Shown piece after piece: positions 16,803-24,927 of a stretch of 64,000 nt of DNA. Numbering within the stretch: position 1 is the stretch's first letter; the number at the start of each line of letters is the position of its first letter. The translations under genes and the position numbers were made by a program. Source of the DNA: Clostridiales bacterium (GTDB lineage: Bacteria; Bacillota; Clostridia; Christensenellales; Borkfalkiaceae); NCBI GenBank assembly GCA_015069605.1, contig SVII01000001.1, positions 91,403 through 155,402 on the forward strand. The letters run 5' to 3'. Below the pieces are notes generated by a model. The model searched no databases. It was not told where the DNA came from and saw nothing but the letters and a program-made list of their open reading frames with translations.

Positions 16803-17453
16803 TTACAAAACTTCTTTGATTGCTTGTACCGCTTCCGCGCGGTTTTCGCTGTTGGTTTTGATATAGATTGCGGACACGTAATTTCTCGTCGTACCTTCGG
16901 AAAGTTTCAACGCCGCGGAAATTTGACGGTTGGTAAAACCTTCGTACATCATCAATGCAATCTCGATTTCTCTATCCGACATTGAAAACGCACGTGCAAG
17001 TTTGATTTCTCTATCCGCCTCGATATTTTGCGCTGCCTGCGCAATTCTCCGCGCAATTTTCGCAGGCAAAATCGTATCCCCGTCGTATGCGTTTTTGATC
17101 GCGTTGATCAACGCCGCGCTCGATACGTCTTTCAATAAATACCCACTCGCGCCGTTGTTGATGGCGTTAAGGATATAATCGCTGTCGTCAAACGTTGTCA
17201 AAATCACCACTTTCACGTCAGGATAATCCGATTTAATGCGTTGCGTCGCCACTACACCGTTCATATTCGGCATACGGATATCCAACAACACCACATCAGG
17301 ATGCGCCTCAGGCATTTTTTGTAAAGCTTCTACGCCATCATACGCCATCCCAACCACCGTGAGTTTTTCATCCGTTTCCACAACGCTTTTCAGTTCTTCC
17401 GCCAATTCTTTTTGATCGTCCACAATCATCACTTTAATTTTTGTTTGTTCCAT
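16803..17453 (-). CDS. Response regulator, NarL/FixJ family
   Basis: 216 aa from ATG at 17453. Receiver domain: acidic pair in MIVDDQKE, phospho-acceptor Asp in VVLLDIRMPNMNG, Thr/Ser in VVILTTFDD, Lys in GYLLKDVSS. The C-terminal LuxR-type HTH (about 145-205) contains MYEGFTNRQISAALKLSEGT. The start is chosen because AAGGTGG lies 5 nt upstream of this ATG; a start seven codons earlier has no ribosome site. It directly follows its histidine kinase (28 nt), so the two form a two-component system. The target genes are not evident. Confidence 0.88.
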   Translation of the reverse strand: MEQTKIKVMIVDDQKELAEELKSVVETDEKLTVVGMAYDGVEALQKMPEAHPDVVLLDIRMPNMNGVVATQRIKSDYPDVKVVILTTFDDSDYILNAINNGASGYLLKDVSSAALINAIKNAYDGDTILPAKIARRIAQAAQNIEADREIKLARAFSMSDREIEIALMMYEGFTNRQISAALKLSEGTTRNYVSAIYIKTNSENRAEAVQAIKEVL

Positions 17454-17481
17454 ATTATCCACCTTTTTCATCAAGGATTTA

Positions 17482-18795
17482 CTATTTCAACTCGGACATG
17501 GGTAGGGTTAAATGAATTTCAAACCCTTCCTCTTCCTCGCTTTCAAACCAACATTTTCCGCCCAAAGATTTTACTCGATCCTGCATTGTCGTTAAACCAA
17601 ACCCCATTTGCAACGGCTTGCCACTGAGCCCTTTCCCATTGTCGGAAAGCAAAAACAAAATATTGTCGTCCTCTTTTTTCAACTCAAACCAAAATGCCGT
17701 CGCACCGCCATGCCGCAACCCATTAGAAATCCCTTCCTTAAGTGTATTACAAAGAAAACGATACTTTTCTTCCGTCACGGACACGTCCTCAATCTCCGAA
17801 CGAATCTTGATCCCAGTTCCGTCCGTAGATTCCTGAATGACCTCTTCCAACGCCGTTTTCAGTGTTTTATTGCCCGAAATCCCCGACAACAAATGTACGC
17901 TGTCGCGCAATTCTTCCAACGCGTGTTTTGCTTGCAAGTTCGCGGACACAATTTTACTTTTCGCCTCATCAGGATTGCTTTCCAAGATTAGTTTCGCCGC
18001 CTCCGTCTGCATAATCACCGTCGTAATCGAATGCCCTGCAGTGTCGTGAATTTCTTTCGCAATACGTTGCCGTTCTTCCAAAGCCGTCACTTCCGCTACT
18101 ACTTCATACGCTTTTTCCAACTCTTGCTTACTTTCATCCAATTCCTTTAACGCTTTATCCAAACGCAAAAACTGTCGATAGAACGCCAAAGCAACGTTAA
18201 CGAGAACAAAATGTGCTACAAGGAAAAATACCGCCCCGATCGTTTCCGTCAAAACGGGGTATAATTCAAACCCGTCCCCGCGCAAAATAAAAGTTTTGAC
18301 AACGTAACTACCCAAATATAACAACACGCTACAACCCAAAATCGCTACCGCCGTTCTCGTGCGATCGGTACTCATATACAACTCCGTCAAAATGAGTACG
18401 TACACCAAAATGGGATAAACACCGTCGGTAAAAAAGATAATCAAACTCGCTGCGACAGCATCAATCACGTAGAAGATTGTTCTCACGCCACCGCCTTTTA
18501 CGGCAAACAGTTTCATTCCTTCTGAAGCTGTCAACACCATTGTCAATGCTGCGATATGGACAAACGGCCGCCATTCTCCCTGCGCAATCCAATGCTCGAT
18601 CGCATCCAATAAAACGAAAGCTTCTACGATCAGCAACAAAGCAAAAATTAGCCATTTGCAAAAATAAACAAATCGTGCTTCGTTACGAATATCGTATTTT
18701 CCGAACAACTGTACGAAATATACGCGCAGTTTATTTTCTTCCGTTTTCTTGGGGCTCTTATCTTTTTTATGGATTTTTATAGAGCCTTTTTTCAA
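17482..18795 (-). CDS. Sensor histidine kinase, NarX/DesK type
   Basis: 437 aa. After a basic N-terminus come five or six membrane helices (about 40-215), a coiled coil (LDKALKELDESKQELEKAYE), a HisKA_3 dimerisation domain with the phospho-His in IAKEIHDTAGHS, and a HATPase domain with N-box (EGISNGLRHG) and G-boxes (LLSDNGKGL, MGFGLTTMQDRV). No extracellular sensor domain is present, so the signal is probably read in the membrane. The ATG overlaps the radC stop by 4 nt (ATGA), showing translational coupling; the cognate regulator follows. Confidence 0.88.
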   Translation of the reverse strand: MKKGSIKIHKKDKSPKKTEENKLRVYFVQLFGKYDIRNEARFVYFCKWLIFALLLIVEAFVLLDAIEHWIAQGEWRPFVHIAALTMVLTASEGMKLFAVKGGGVRTIFYVIDAVAASLIIFFTDGVYPILVYVLILTELYMSTDRTRTAVAILGCSVLLYLGSYVVKTFILRGDGFELYPVLTETIGAVFFLVAHFVLVNVALAFYRQFLRLDKALKELDESKQELEKAYEVVAEVTALEERQRIAKEIHDTAGHSITTVIMQTEAAKLILESNPDEAKSKIVSANLQAKHALEELRDSVHLLSGISGNKTLKTALEEVIQESTDGTGIKIRSEIEDVSVTEEKYRFLCNTLKEGISNGLRHGGATAFWFELKKEDDNILFLLSDNGKGLSGKPLQMGFGLTTMQDRVKSLGGKCWFESEEEEGFEIHLTLPMSELK

Positions 18796-19526
18796 CGTCC
18801 TTCTTCCTCCTTAGCTTGTTGGAATACGCCTTGTACGGAATAATGAGAACTGATTTCTTTCATCTTCCCGCTGTGATAATAGCTAAACACGCCGTTCGGT
18901 GCATATATTACGTGTTCACAAAGAATAATGTTGTGAATACTGCAAAGCATCTGACATTTCGATGTCATCAAATCGTCCGTTTCAGATGGTTTCGCAACCC
19001 CGAATGGATGCGTATGCACCAAAATAACACCTTTTGGATTGTATTTCATCAAGGACGCCGTGAACTCTTTGGGCTCTACTTTTACATCGTAAAAACTTTC
19101 CTGTGAAAAACGCTTTTTCTCAAACAACCGACCATCTTCGCCTAAATAATACACGTCCAACACTTCGCGGTTGGTATTGCGATATTTCATCTTCACATAG
19201 CTGACAAATTCATCCGCATCGAAATCCATAGGAAATTCCTGCGATTCCACGTCCGCCTTGAAATATTTATAGCAAAATTGCCCGATTACACGCAAATATG
19301 CCGCAATACTTTTCCCTATGCCTTCTACTTTTTCAATTTCTTCCATCGGTGCAGCTAAAAGCGCAGGGATTGAACCAAACGCATTCAACAATCTATGCGC
19401 TAAATCGTTAGTATTGCGCCGAGGCACGGCATTGAACAGCAACACCTCCAACAATTCGTGTTCCTGCAATACTCCGCTGTCTAATTTTTGAATGATACGC
19501 CCACGGTGGCCAGAATGTTCGTGCAT
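18792..19526 (-). CDS. radC: RadC-like JAB/MPN+ domain protein
   Basis: 244 aa from ATG at 19526. N-terminal helix-hairpin-helix region (about 30-75, with KVEGIGKSIAAYL), then the RadC JAB domain with the metal site HTHPFG followed by SETDD (His-x-His-x7-8-Ser-x2-Asp; the family norm is HNHPSG). It was named for DNA repair, but the biochemical role of RadC proteins is unresolved. A start 26 codons earlier would fall inside the -35 element of the promoter at 19576-19604, so it is rejected. First gene of the operon with the two-component pair. Confidence 0.82.
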   Translation of the reverse strand: MHEHSGHRGRIIQKLDSGVLQEHELLEVLLFNAVPRRNTNDLAHRLLNAFGSIPALLAAPMEEIEKVEGIGKSIAAYLRVIGQFCYKYFKADVESQEFPMDFDADEFVSYVKMKYRNTNREVLDVYYLGEDGRLFEKKRFSQESFYDVKVEPKEFTASLMKYNPKGVILVHTHPFGVAKPSETDDLMTSKCQMLCSIHNIILCEHVIYAPNGVFSYYHSGKMKEISSHYSVQGVFQQAKEEEGR

Positions 19527-19575
19527 ACGCCCCTCTCCATCTTTGTTTCTTTTATTTTTTGTTATTATGTTTCTC

Positions 19576-19604
19576 ATTTTAACATACTTTATCCGAAATG
19601 TCAA
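19576..19604 (-). promoter_or_regulatory. radC operon promoter
   Basis: Minus strand: TTGACA (19604-19599), 17 bp, TAAAAT (19581-19576). Confidence 0.75.
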
Positions 19605-19652
19605 AGGCTATGTAAAAAAATTTATTTTTTTACAACAATCCCCTTGATTTTG

Positions 19653-19681
19653 TTTACGAAATCCGATAAAATGTGTATAAT
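19653..19681 (+). promoter_or_regulatory. pepV promoter
   Basis: TTTACG (19653-19658), 17 bp, TATAAT (19676-19681). Divergent from the radC promoter, the two -35 elements only about 50 bp apart. Confidence 0.65.
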
Positions 19682-19759
19682 AATAGTAAGCATTATGCGC
19701 GCCGTTTTTTTGATGAATTTTCTAAAAACGCGGCGATATCTTTAAAGGCAGGGAAAAAT

Positions 19760-21265
19760 ATGGAACATTCTATGAAAAAATATTTTGACGAAATCGTTGC
19801 TTCAATTTCTGATATTTTGAAAATTGACTCTTCATTGAAAGAAGCAGAAGACGGCTATCCTTTTGGTAAAGAAACGGCGGATTGCCTCGCATCTTTCCTT
19901 TCGTTAGCGGAAAATATGGGCTTTGAAACCCGCAATTACGACAACTACGTCGGCGAAGTCATTTTCGGAGAAGGCAAAGAAATGGCAATTTTGGCGCACT
20001 TGGACGTCGTACCCGCAGGCAACGGCTGGAAATATCCCCCCTTCGGCGGCGTCATCAACGACGACGTTTCCGACGGCGGCGTGGAAGGTATGAAAATTTG
20101 GGGCAGAGGCGCTATGGACGACAAAGGGCCTGCAATGGTTTGCTTGTACTGTTTGAAAGCGTTAAAAGACGAAGGATTTATGCCTTCGCGTAAAATCAAG
20201 CTCATCGTTGGTTGTAACGAAGAATGCGGTTGGAAATGTATCGAACATTACAACAAAGTAGCGCAAATGCCTGAAGAAGGTTTTACTCCCGATTCCGATT
20301 TCCCTGCAATCTACGCAGAAAAAGGCATTTTGCATTTCACGACGAAATTCCCCATTGAAAACTCGCCTATCACCGCCCTCAAAGCAGGTGAAAGAGCGAA
20401 CATGGTATGCGATTACGCAGAAGCAATCTTAACAAGAGCGGCTGGGAATAAACTCGTTGCGTATGAAAATCCGATTGAAGGCACTACCTTCTCCTATGAT
20501 AACACGACGAATATTTTACGCGTACGCGGTAAATCCGCGCATGGTTCAACCCCCGATAAGGGCGCGAACGCTTTGCAAGCAATGTTGAAATTCTTCTCCA
20601 CCTTTAACGAAGATTGTAAAAAAGCGTACGATTTGTTATTCGACGACGTTATGGGGTTAAAGACAATGCAGGACGAAACGGGATACTTGACGATGTCCCC
20701 TGACGTTGCGTCCTTCAAAGACGGTGTGTTGAACATCACAACGGACATCCGTTTCCCCTCGACGCATAAGAAAGAAGAAATCGAAACTGCATTGACGGAA
20801 TTCGGCGTAGCGTTTACAATCGATAATTATCAAGCTCCCCTTTACAACGATCCCAACGGCAAGTTCCTTTCTACGTTGATGCAGGTATATAACGAGGCTA
20901 CGGGCGGCAACGAAAAGCCCATCGCAATCGGCGGCGGCACGTACGCACGTGCTTTGAAATGCGGTTGCGGTTTCGGTCCTGAAATGCCTGGCGCGGAAGC
21001 CACCATTCACCAAGCAAACGAGTATATCACGTTCGATTGTATTCAATTCATGAGCGAAATTTATTACAATGCAATCAAGGCATTGTGCTGTGAAGCGTGT
21101 GAAGAAACGGAAATGCCTACCGCTACGCAATGCGCAAGCTGTGAAGAAAGCGAAGAACCCGCGGTAGAAGAACCTGCAACAGAAGAAGTTGTTTGCGAAG
21201 AAACGGAATGCAAGCCTACGACGTATAAAATCGCAACGATCACCGTTCGTCGCGTTTTGAAATAA
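19760..21265 (+). CDS. pepV: Dipeptidase PepV-type (M20 peptidase) with Cys-rich tail
   Basis: 501 aa from ATG at 19760 (AGGCAGGGA upstream); the earlier in-frame ATG at 19673 lies within the promoter and is rejected. Di-zinc aminopeptidase/dipeptidase of the M20 family. Metal and catalytic residues appear in order: His/Asp in LAHLDVVPAG, Asp in GRGAMDDKGP, Glu-Glu analogue in VGCNEECGWK, Asp in TPDSDFPAIYAEKG, and the late His of the ATIHQANEY motif. Unusually, the C-terminus carries about 55 extra residues rich in Cys (seven) and Glu, ending in a basic segment. The tail could bind metal; its role is unknown. Confidence 0.85.
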   Translation: MEHSMKKYFDEIVASISDILKIDSSLKEAEDGYPFGKETADCLASFLSLAENMGFETRNYDNYVGEVIFGEGKEMAILAHLDVVPAGNGWKYPPFGGVINDDVSDGGVEGMKIWGRGAMDDKGPAMVCLYCLKALKDEGFMPSRKIKLIVGCNEECGWKCIEHYNKVAQMPEEGFTPDSDFPAIYAEKGILHFTTKFPIENSPITALKAGERANMVCDYAEAILTRAAGNKLVAYENPIEGTTFSYDNTTNILRVRGKSAHGSTPDKGANALQAMLKFFSTFNEDCKKAYDLLFDDVMGLKTMQDETGYLTMSPDVASFKDGVLNITTDIRFPSTHKKEEIETALTEFGVAFTIDNYQAPLYNDPNGKFLSTLMQVYNEATGGNEKPIAIGGGTYARALKCGCGFGPEMPGAEATIHQANEYITFDCIQFMSEIYYNAIKALCCEACEETEMPTATQCASCEESEEPAVEEPATEEVVCEETECKPTTYKIATITVRRVLK

Positions 21266-21286
21266 AGTCCCCCCAAAAAAATATAC

Positions 21287-21320
21287 GCCTTGTCGTTTTT
21301 AGCGACAAGGCTCTTTTTTT
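21287..21320. terminator. Terminator after pepV
   Basis: Perfect 9-bp stem GCCTTGTCG/CGACAAGGC with loop TTTTTAG, followed on the plus strand by TCTTTTTTT; the minus-strand exit is AT-rich (TATATTTTTTTGG), so it can also serve the convergent TetR gene. Confidence 0.85.
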
Positions 21321-21322
21321 GC

Positions 21323-21898
21323 TTATAAATAAGAAAACAAACCATTCAACACCAAGCGACCGACGTCTTTTGAGAGTTCTTCCAACGATTGTTTGCGATC
21401 AGAATTAAACCATTCGCGATAGACGGAGAACAAACCCATCGTGATAAACGAAGCGCAAAGACGTTGTTTATCACTCGGAACAAAGTTCAAATTTTCAATC
21501 GCTAATAAAATCTTTTGGTGTAAAAAATCGATAGTATTGAAAATAAAACGTGAATTGTGCTCCATTTTCATCAACGTTTCGCATACATCCCAGTTTGCTG
21601 TGAGGTAGTTTGTCAACGCTTCAAACAAAATATAGACGTTTTCCACACCGTATTCCACGTTTTCCATCGCCTTTTCAAATCCTGCCATCAACTCGTTTTC
21701 CAACTCATCTAAAATACTGTGCACACCATCGTAATAATTGTACACCGTCTTTCTGTCCACGTCGGCAAGCTCCGCCACTTCTTTGATGGTGATTTTTTCA
21801 ACTTCTTTTTCTGTCATCAAATGTAACAATGCACCGCGGATGGCCCGTTTTGTTTTCGATATGCGACGATCTGTTTTTCCTTGATTTTGCTTTTCCAT
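21323..21898 (-). CDS. TetR/AcrR family regulator
   Basis: 191 aa from ATG at 21898 (GAGAGG upstream). N-terminal HTH at about 12-60: a basic helix (SKTKRAIRGALLHLM), then ITIKEVAELADVDRKTVYNYYDG, the classical TetR recognition helix. The C-terminal helical domain contains ALTNYLTANWDVCETLM and resembles the TetR_C_8 type; ligand unknown. The promoter region carries a perfect 9-bp inverted repeat overlapping the -10, so the protein likely represses itself. No divergent or downstream partner gene is obvious. Confidence 0.8.
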   Translation of the reverse strand: MEKQNQGKTDRRISKTKRAIRGALLHLMTEKEVEKITIKEVAELADVDRKTVYNYYDGVHSILDELENELMAGFEKAMENVEYGVENVYILFEALTNYLTANWDVCETLMKMEHNSRFIFNTIDFLHQKILLAIENLNFVPSDKQRLCASFITMGLFSVYREWFNSDRKQSLEELSKDVGRLVLNGLFSYL

Positions 21899-21918
21899 CT
21901 TTTTTCCTCTCGGTATGG

Positions 21919-21966
21919 ATAATTCCACACATATGGAATTATACCACATTTTAGGGAAAATTGCAA
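21919..21966 (-). promoter_or_regulatory. tetR promoter with overlapping palindromic operator
   Basis: Minus strand: TTGCAA (21966-21961), 17 bp, TATAAT (21943-21938). An inverted repeat ATAATTCCA-N6-TGGAATTAT (21919-21942) covers the -10 and the transcription start, the usual place for TetR autoregulation. Confidence 0.75.
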
Positions 21967-21999
21967 CTCATCCCCACAAATAATTTCTTTTTTTGTATA

Positions 22000-22023
22000 A
22001 AAACGACGTTGTATCGTCGTTTT
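22000..22023 (-). terminator. degV terminator
   Basis: AAAACGACG/CGTCGTTTT stem with a 6-nt loop 10 nt beyond the degV stop, followed by TATACAAAAAAAG. Confidence 0.65.
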
Positions 22024-22032
22024 CACTACACC

Positions 22033-22941
22033 TTATACTTTAAAGGTTTTTATTAAATCAGTTCTCGTTTCGCTAGAAAACCAACCGCAAGATACCGATC
22101 CTGGTCCTACGTGCGCTCCGATCACGGGCCCCATGCTTGTCACAAACGGCTTTATTCCCGTCTTATCTTCAATCATTTTCGCAAGCTCTTCCGCGCCTTT
22201 TAAATTGTTGGTATGCACCACCACAACGTAATTCAACGCAGACATGGGTGCCTTATCCATACATTCCAATACCTTAGCAAACGCTTTTTTCATCCCTTTG
22301 CATTTTTGCACGACGACCAACTTTCCCTCTTCGTCAAAAGTCAGCATCGGTTTGATATTCAGCATTGTTCCAAACGCCGCGCTTACAACCGAAACCCGAC
22401 CGCCTTTTTGCAAATAAAACAAATCGTTGGGAATAATACAATGTTGCAAATACTGTCTTTGCCCCATTATATACTCATACGTTTCCTTCGCCGTCATGCC
22501 TTTATCTCGACAATCCGCCGCCAAAATCACCAACGCACCCTGCCCAGCCGTCGCCGTCAAAGGATCAACCGCATATACGTTGAAATCGGGATACTTCGCT
22601 TTTACGTCCTCCGCCGCTTGCCGAGTAATTGTAATCGTGTTCGCAAGCCCCGACGAAATAGTGAAATGCACTACGTCTTTTACCCCCGCCTCCGCCATCT
22701 TTGTAAAATGGCGAATATGCGCCTCATAATTGAGTTTCGATGTCCGTGGAAAGTACCCATTCGCCACTTTCTCATAAAAAGCGACGTATTCCTCCTCACA
22801 AGAAAAATCGTCCAATCCCTCTTCCAATCGTCCGTTTTTTTCCATGGTAAACGTCAACGGCGCAAACCAAATGTTTCGCTCCGTTACGTAATCCTTTTTT
22901 AAATCACAAGTAGAATCGGTGGAAACGTCAAATCTTCTCAT
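22033..22941 (-). CDS. DegV family fatty-acid-binding protein
   Basis: 302 aa from ATG at 22941, with GAGGGAAGAG upstream; a start 13 codons earlier lacks a ribosome site. The DegV signature is clear: STDSTCDL at the N-terminus, PRTSKLN, FTISSGLANT, AGQGALVILAA, RVSVVSAAFGTMLNIKPML, and the C-terminal GPVIGAHVGPGSVS. Known members bind fatty acids and, as FakB, present them to FakA kinase for phosphorylation; no fakA is present here, so the partner must lie elsewhere. Single-gene transcription unit with its own promoter and terminator. Confidence 0.85.
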   Translation of the reverse strand: MRRFDVSTDSTCDLKKDYVTERNIWFAPLTFTMEKNGRLEEGLDDFSCEEEYVAFYEKVANGYFPRTSKLNYEAHIRHFTKMAEAGVKDVVHFTISSGLANTITITRQAAEDVKAKYPDFNVYAVDPLTATAGQGALVILAADCRDKGMTAKETYEYIMGQRQYLQHCIIPNDLFYLQKGGRVSVVSAAFGTMLNIKPMLTFDEEGKLVVVQKCKGMKKAFAKVLECMDKAPMSALNYVVVVHTNNLKGAEELAKMIEDKTGIKPFVTSMGPVIGAHVGPGSVSCGWFSSETRTDLIKTFKV

Positions 22942-22980
22942 TTCTCTTCCCTCGCTACATAGTATTCTTATATTTTCCAA

Positions 22981-23009
22981 AGTATACTACATTTCCCTAT
23001 GTTTGTCAA
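22981..23009 (-). promoter_or_regulatory. degV promoter
   Basis: Minus strand: TTGACA (23009-23004), 17 bp, TATACT (22986-22981). Confidence 0.78.
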
Positions 23010-23120
23010 GTGCAACAAACAAAATGTCATATTTTTTCATTACATTTTCACATTCAAGAAACTCCTGAGATTATCTTTGGAAAAAAATCGAGAACTGGTA
23101 ATTTTTTTATAGCAAAAGAC

Positions 23121-23149
23121 TTGAAAAAAAGTGATAAACTCGTTATAAT
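23121..23149 (+). promoter_or_regulatory. Phosphohexomutase promoter
   Basis: TTGAAA (23121-23126), 17 bp, TATAAT (23144-23149); the ATG is about 60 nt further on with GAGGAG upstream. Confidence 0.75.
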
Positions 23150-23209
23150 ATATATTAGGTCGCATAGGCGCACACACGCGTACGCGAACAAAAAAACGAG
23201 GAGTTCTTT

Positions 23210-24817
23210 ATGACATTACAAGATTATCTCCGTTTGAAAAATGGATCCGACGTTCGCGGCGTTGCCTGCGAAGGTGTAGAAAACGAACCAATTACCCTTA
23301 CGGAAGAAGCCGCTGAAAATATTGCAAAAGCCTTTTGCGTATGGCTGATCTCCCACACGGGCAAAACCAAAGTTACCATAGCAGTGGGATACGATTCCCG
23401 TATCACTTCCCCTACGCTCTGCGAAGCTGTTGTGAAAGGGATTACCTCCACGGGACACGACGTCATTGTGACGGGGCTTTCGACGACGCCTTCTATGTTT
23501 ATGCTCTTAAAAGACGAAAAGCGAAACGCGGACAAGCCCTGCCAAGGTTCTATTATGATTACGGCAAGCCATTTGCCTTTTAACCGCAACGGTTTAAAAT
23601 TCTTCTTTAAAAACGGCGGTTTGGAAGGATCGGACGTACAAGAAATTTTGTCCCTTGCTTATTCCTATCATTTCGCTTGCCCTGCTACGCCCGGCGAAAG
23701 AACGGACAGTTCTTATTTAGACGAATACGCGGCTTCCCTCGTTGCCCTCGTTCGTGAGGCTACGGGTGAAGAAACTCCGCTTTTGGGAAAACGCATTATC
23801 GTAGATGCAGGCAACGGCGCGGGTGGATTTTTTGTAGATAAAGTGTTACAACCTCTTGGCGCAAACACCGACGGCTCTCAATTTTTAGAACCTGACGGTA
23901 CTTTCCCCAACCATATTCCCAACCCCGAAAACAAGGACGCAATGCGCTCCGTTTGCGAGGCTACGGTAGCCGCGAACGCGGATTTTGGTATCATTTTCGA
24001 CACGGACGTGGACAGAGCAGGTGCTGTGGACAAAGACGGTTCGGAAATCAACCGCAACCGCTTGATCGCTTTAATTTCCGCGGTGTTGTTGGAAGAAAGA
24101 GCGGGTACGATTGTCACCGACTCCGTCACTTCGGACGGATTAGCAAAATTTATTCGCGAACGCGGTGGCGTGCACCACCGTTTTAAACGCGGTTATAAAA
24201 ACGTTATCAACGAGGCCATTCGTTTAAACGAATGCGGAGAATATACCCCCCTCGCTATTGAAACGAGCGGACACGCGGCACTCAAAGAAAATTACTTCTT
24301 AGATGACGGCGCATACCTCATTACGAGGCTTTTGATCGCGCTTGCCAAAGCGGCAAAGGAAGGAAAATCTCTTTCCGATTGGATCGCTGATCTCGCTATG
24401 CCGCAAGAGGCGGTAGAAGTGCGTTTATCTTTCGCGGCAGGTTGTGATTTCCAAACGATTGGAAAAAACGTCATTGAAGAATACAAAACGTATGCCAAGA
24501 GTGTATATTACGCAGAACCTTCCGCGCAAAATTATGAGGGTTGCCGTGTCAATTACGACAAAAAGCACGGCGACGGATGGGCTCTCCTTAGAATGAGTTT
24601 ACACGATCCCATTCTACCCATGAACGTGGAAAGCAACTCTTTCGGCGGCAATTTTAAAATTTTAAAAGATTTGTATTATTTCTTGCGTCAATATAAAGAA
24701 CTTGATTTGACGGCATTGAAAAATGCGATTGCTGTGGAAAGACAAAAGCTTGTAGATTTCCTCAAAACGGCATATCAGGCAAATCCTTGGATTTTCCACT
24801 TTACCCCGAAACAATAA
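23210..24817 (+). CDS. Phosphomannomutase/phosphoglucomutase
   Basis: 535 aa, alpha-D-phosphohexomutase superfamily; interconverts hexose 1- and 6-phosphates for glycan precursor synthesis. Phosphoserine loop TASHLPFNRNG (about 122-132), Mg2+ loop FDTDVDRAG (about 264-272), sugar loop ETSGHAALKENYF and a C-terminal phosphate-binding domain. The TASHLP variant, in place of TASHNP, is found in a divergent branch of the family, so the exact hexose cannot be assigned. Preceded by its own promoter and followed at 110 nt by transketolase on the same strand. Confidence 0.85.
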   Translation: MTLQDYLRLKNGSDVRGVACEGVENEPITLTEEAAENIAKAFCVWLISHTGKTKVTIAVGYDSRITSPTLCEAVVKGITSTGHDVIVTGLSTTPSMFMLLKDEKRNADKPCQGSIMITASHLPFNRNGLKFFFKNGGLEGSDVQEILSLAYSYHFACPATPGERTDSSYLDEYAASLVALVREATGEETPLLGKRIIVDAGNGAGGFFVDKVLQPLGANTDGSQFLEPDGTFPNHIPNPENKDAMRSVCEATVAANADFGIIFDTDVDRAGAVDKDGSEINRNRLIALISAVLLEERAGTIVTDSVTSDGLAKFIRERGGVHHRFKRGYKNVINEAIRLNECGEYTPLAIETSGHAALKENYFLDDGAYLITRLLIALAKAAKEGKSLSDWIADLAMPQEAVEVRLSFAAGCDFQTIGKNVIEEYKTYAKSVYYAEPSAQNYEGCRVNYDKKHGDGWALLRMSLHDPILPMNVESNSFGGNFKILKDLYYFLRQYKELDLTALKNAIAVERQKLVDFLKTAYQANPWIFHFTPKQ

Positions 24818-24927
24818 ACAATCACCAACGAAACCTTTTATAGCATGGCTTGGGTCACGAGAAAATTTATTTAAAAACGTGTCAGAGCCATAAATAGAAT
24901 ATAGAAAAAATTTTTAGGAGAACGATT

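Noticed and set aside
16803..18795. Direct link between the two-component system and neighbouring genes
   Set aside because: Apart from operon membership with radC and gph there is no operator or target visible.
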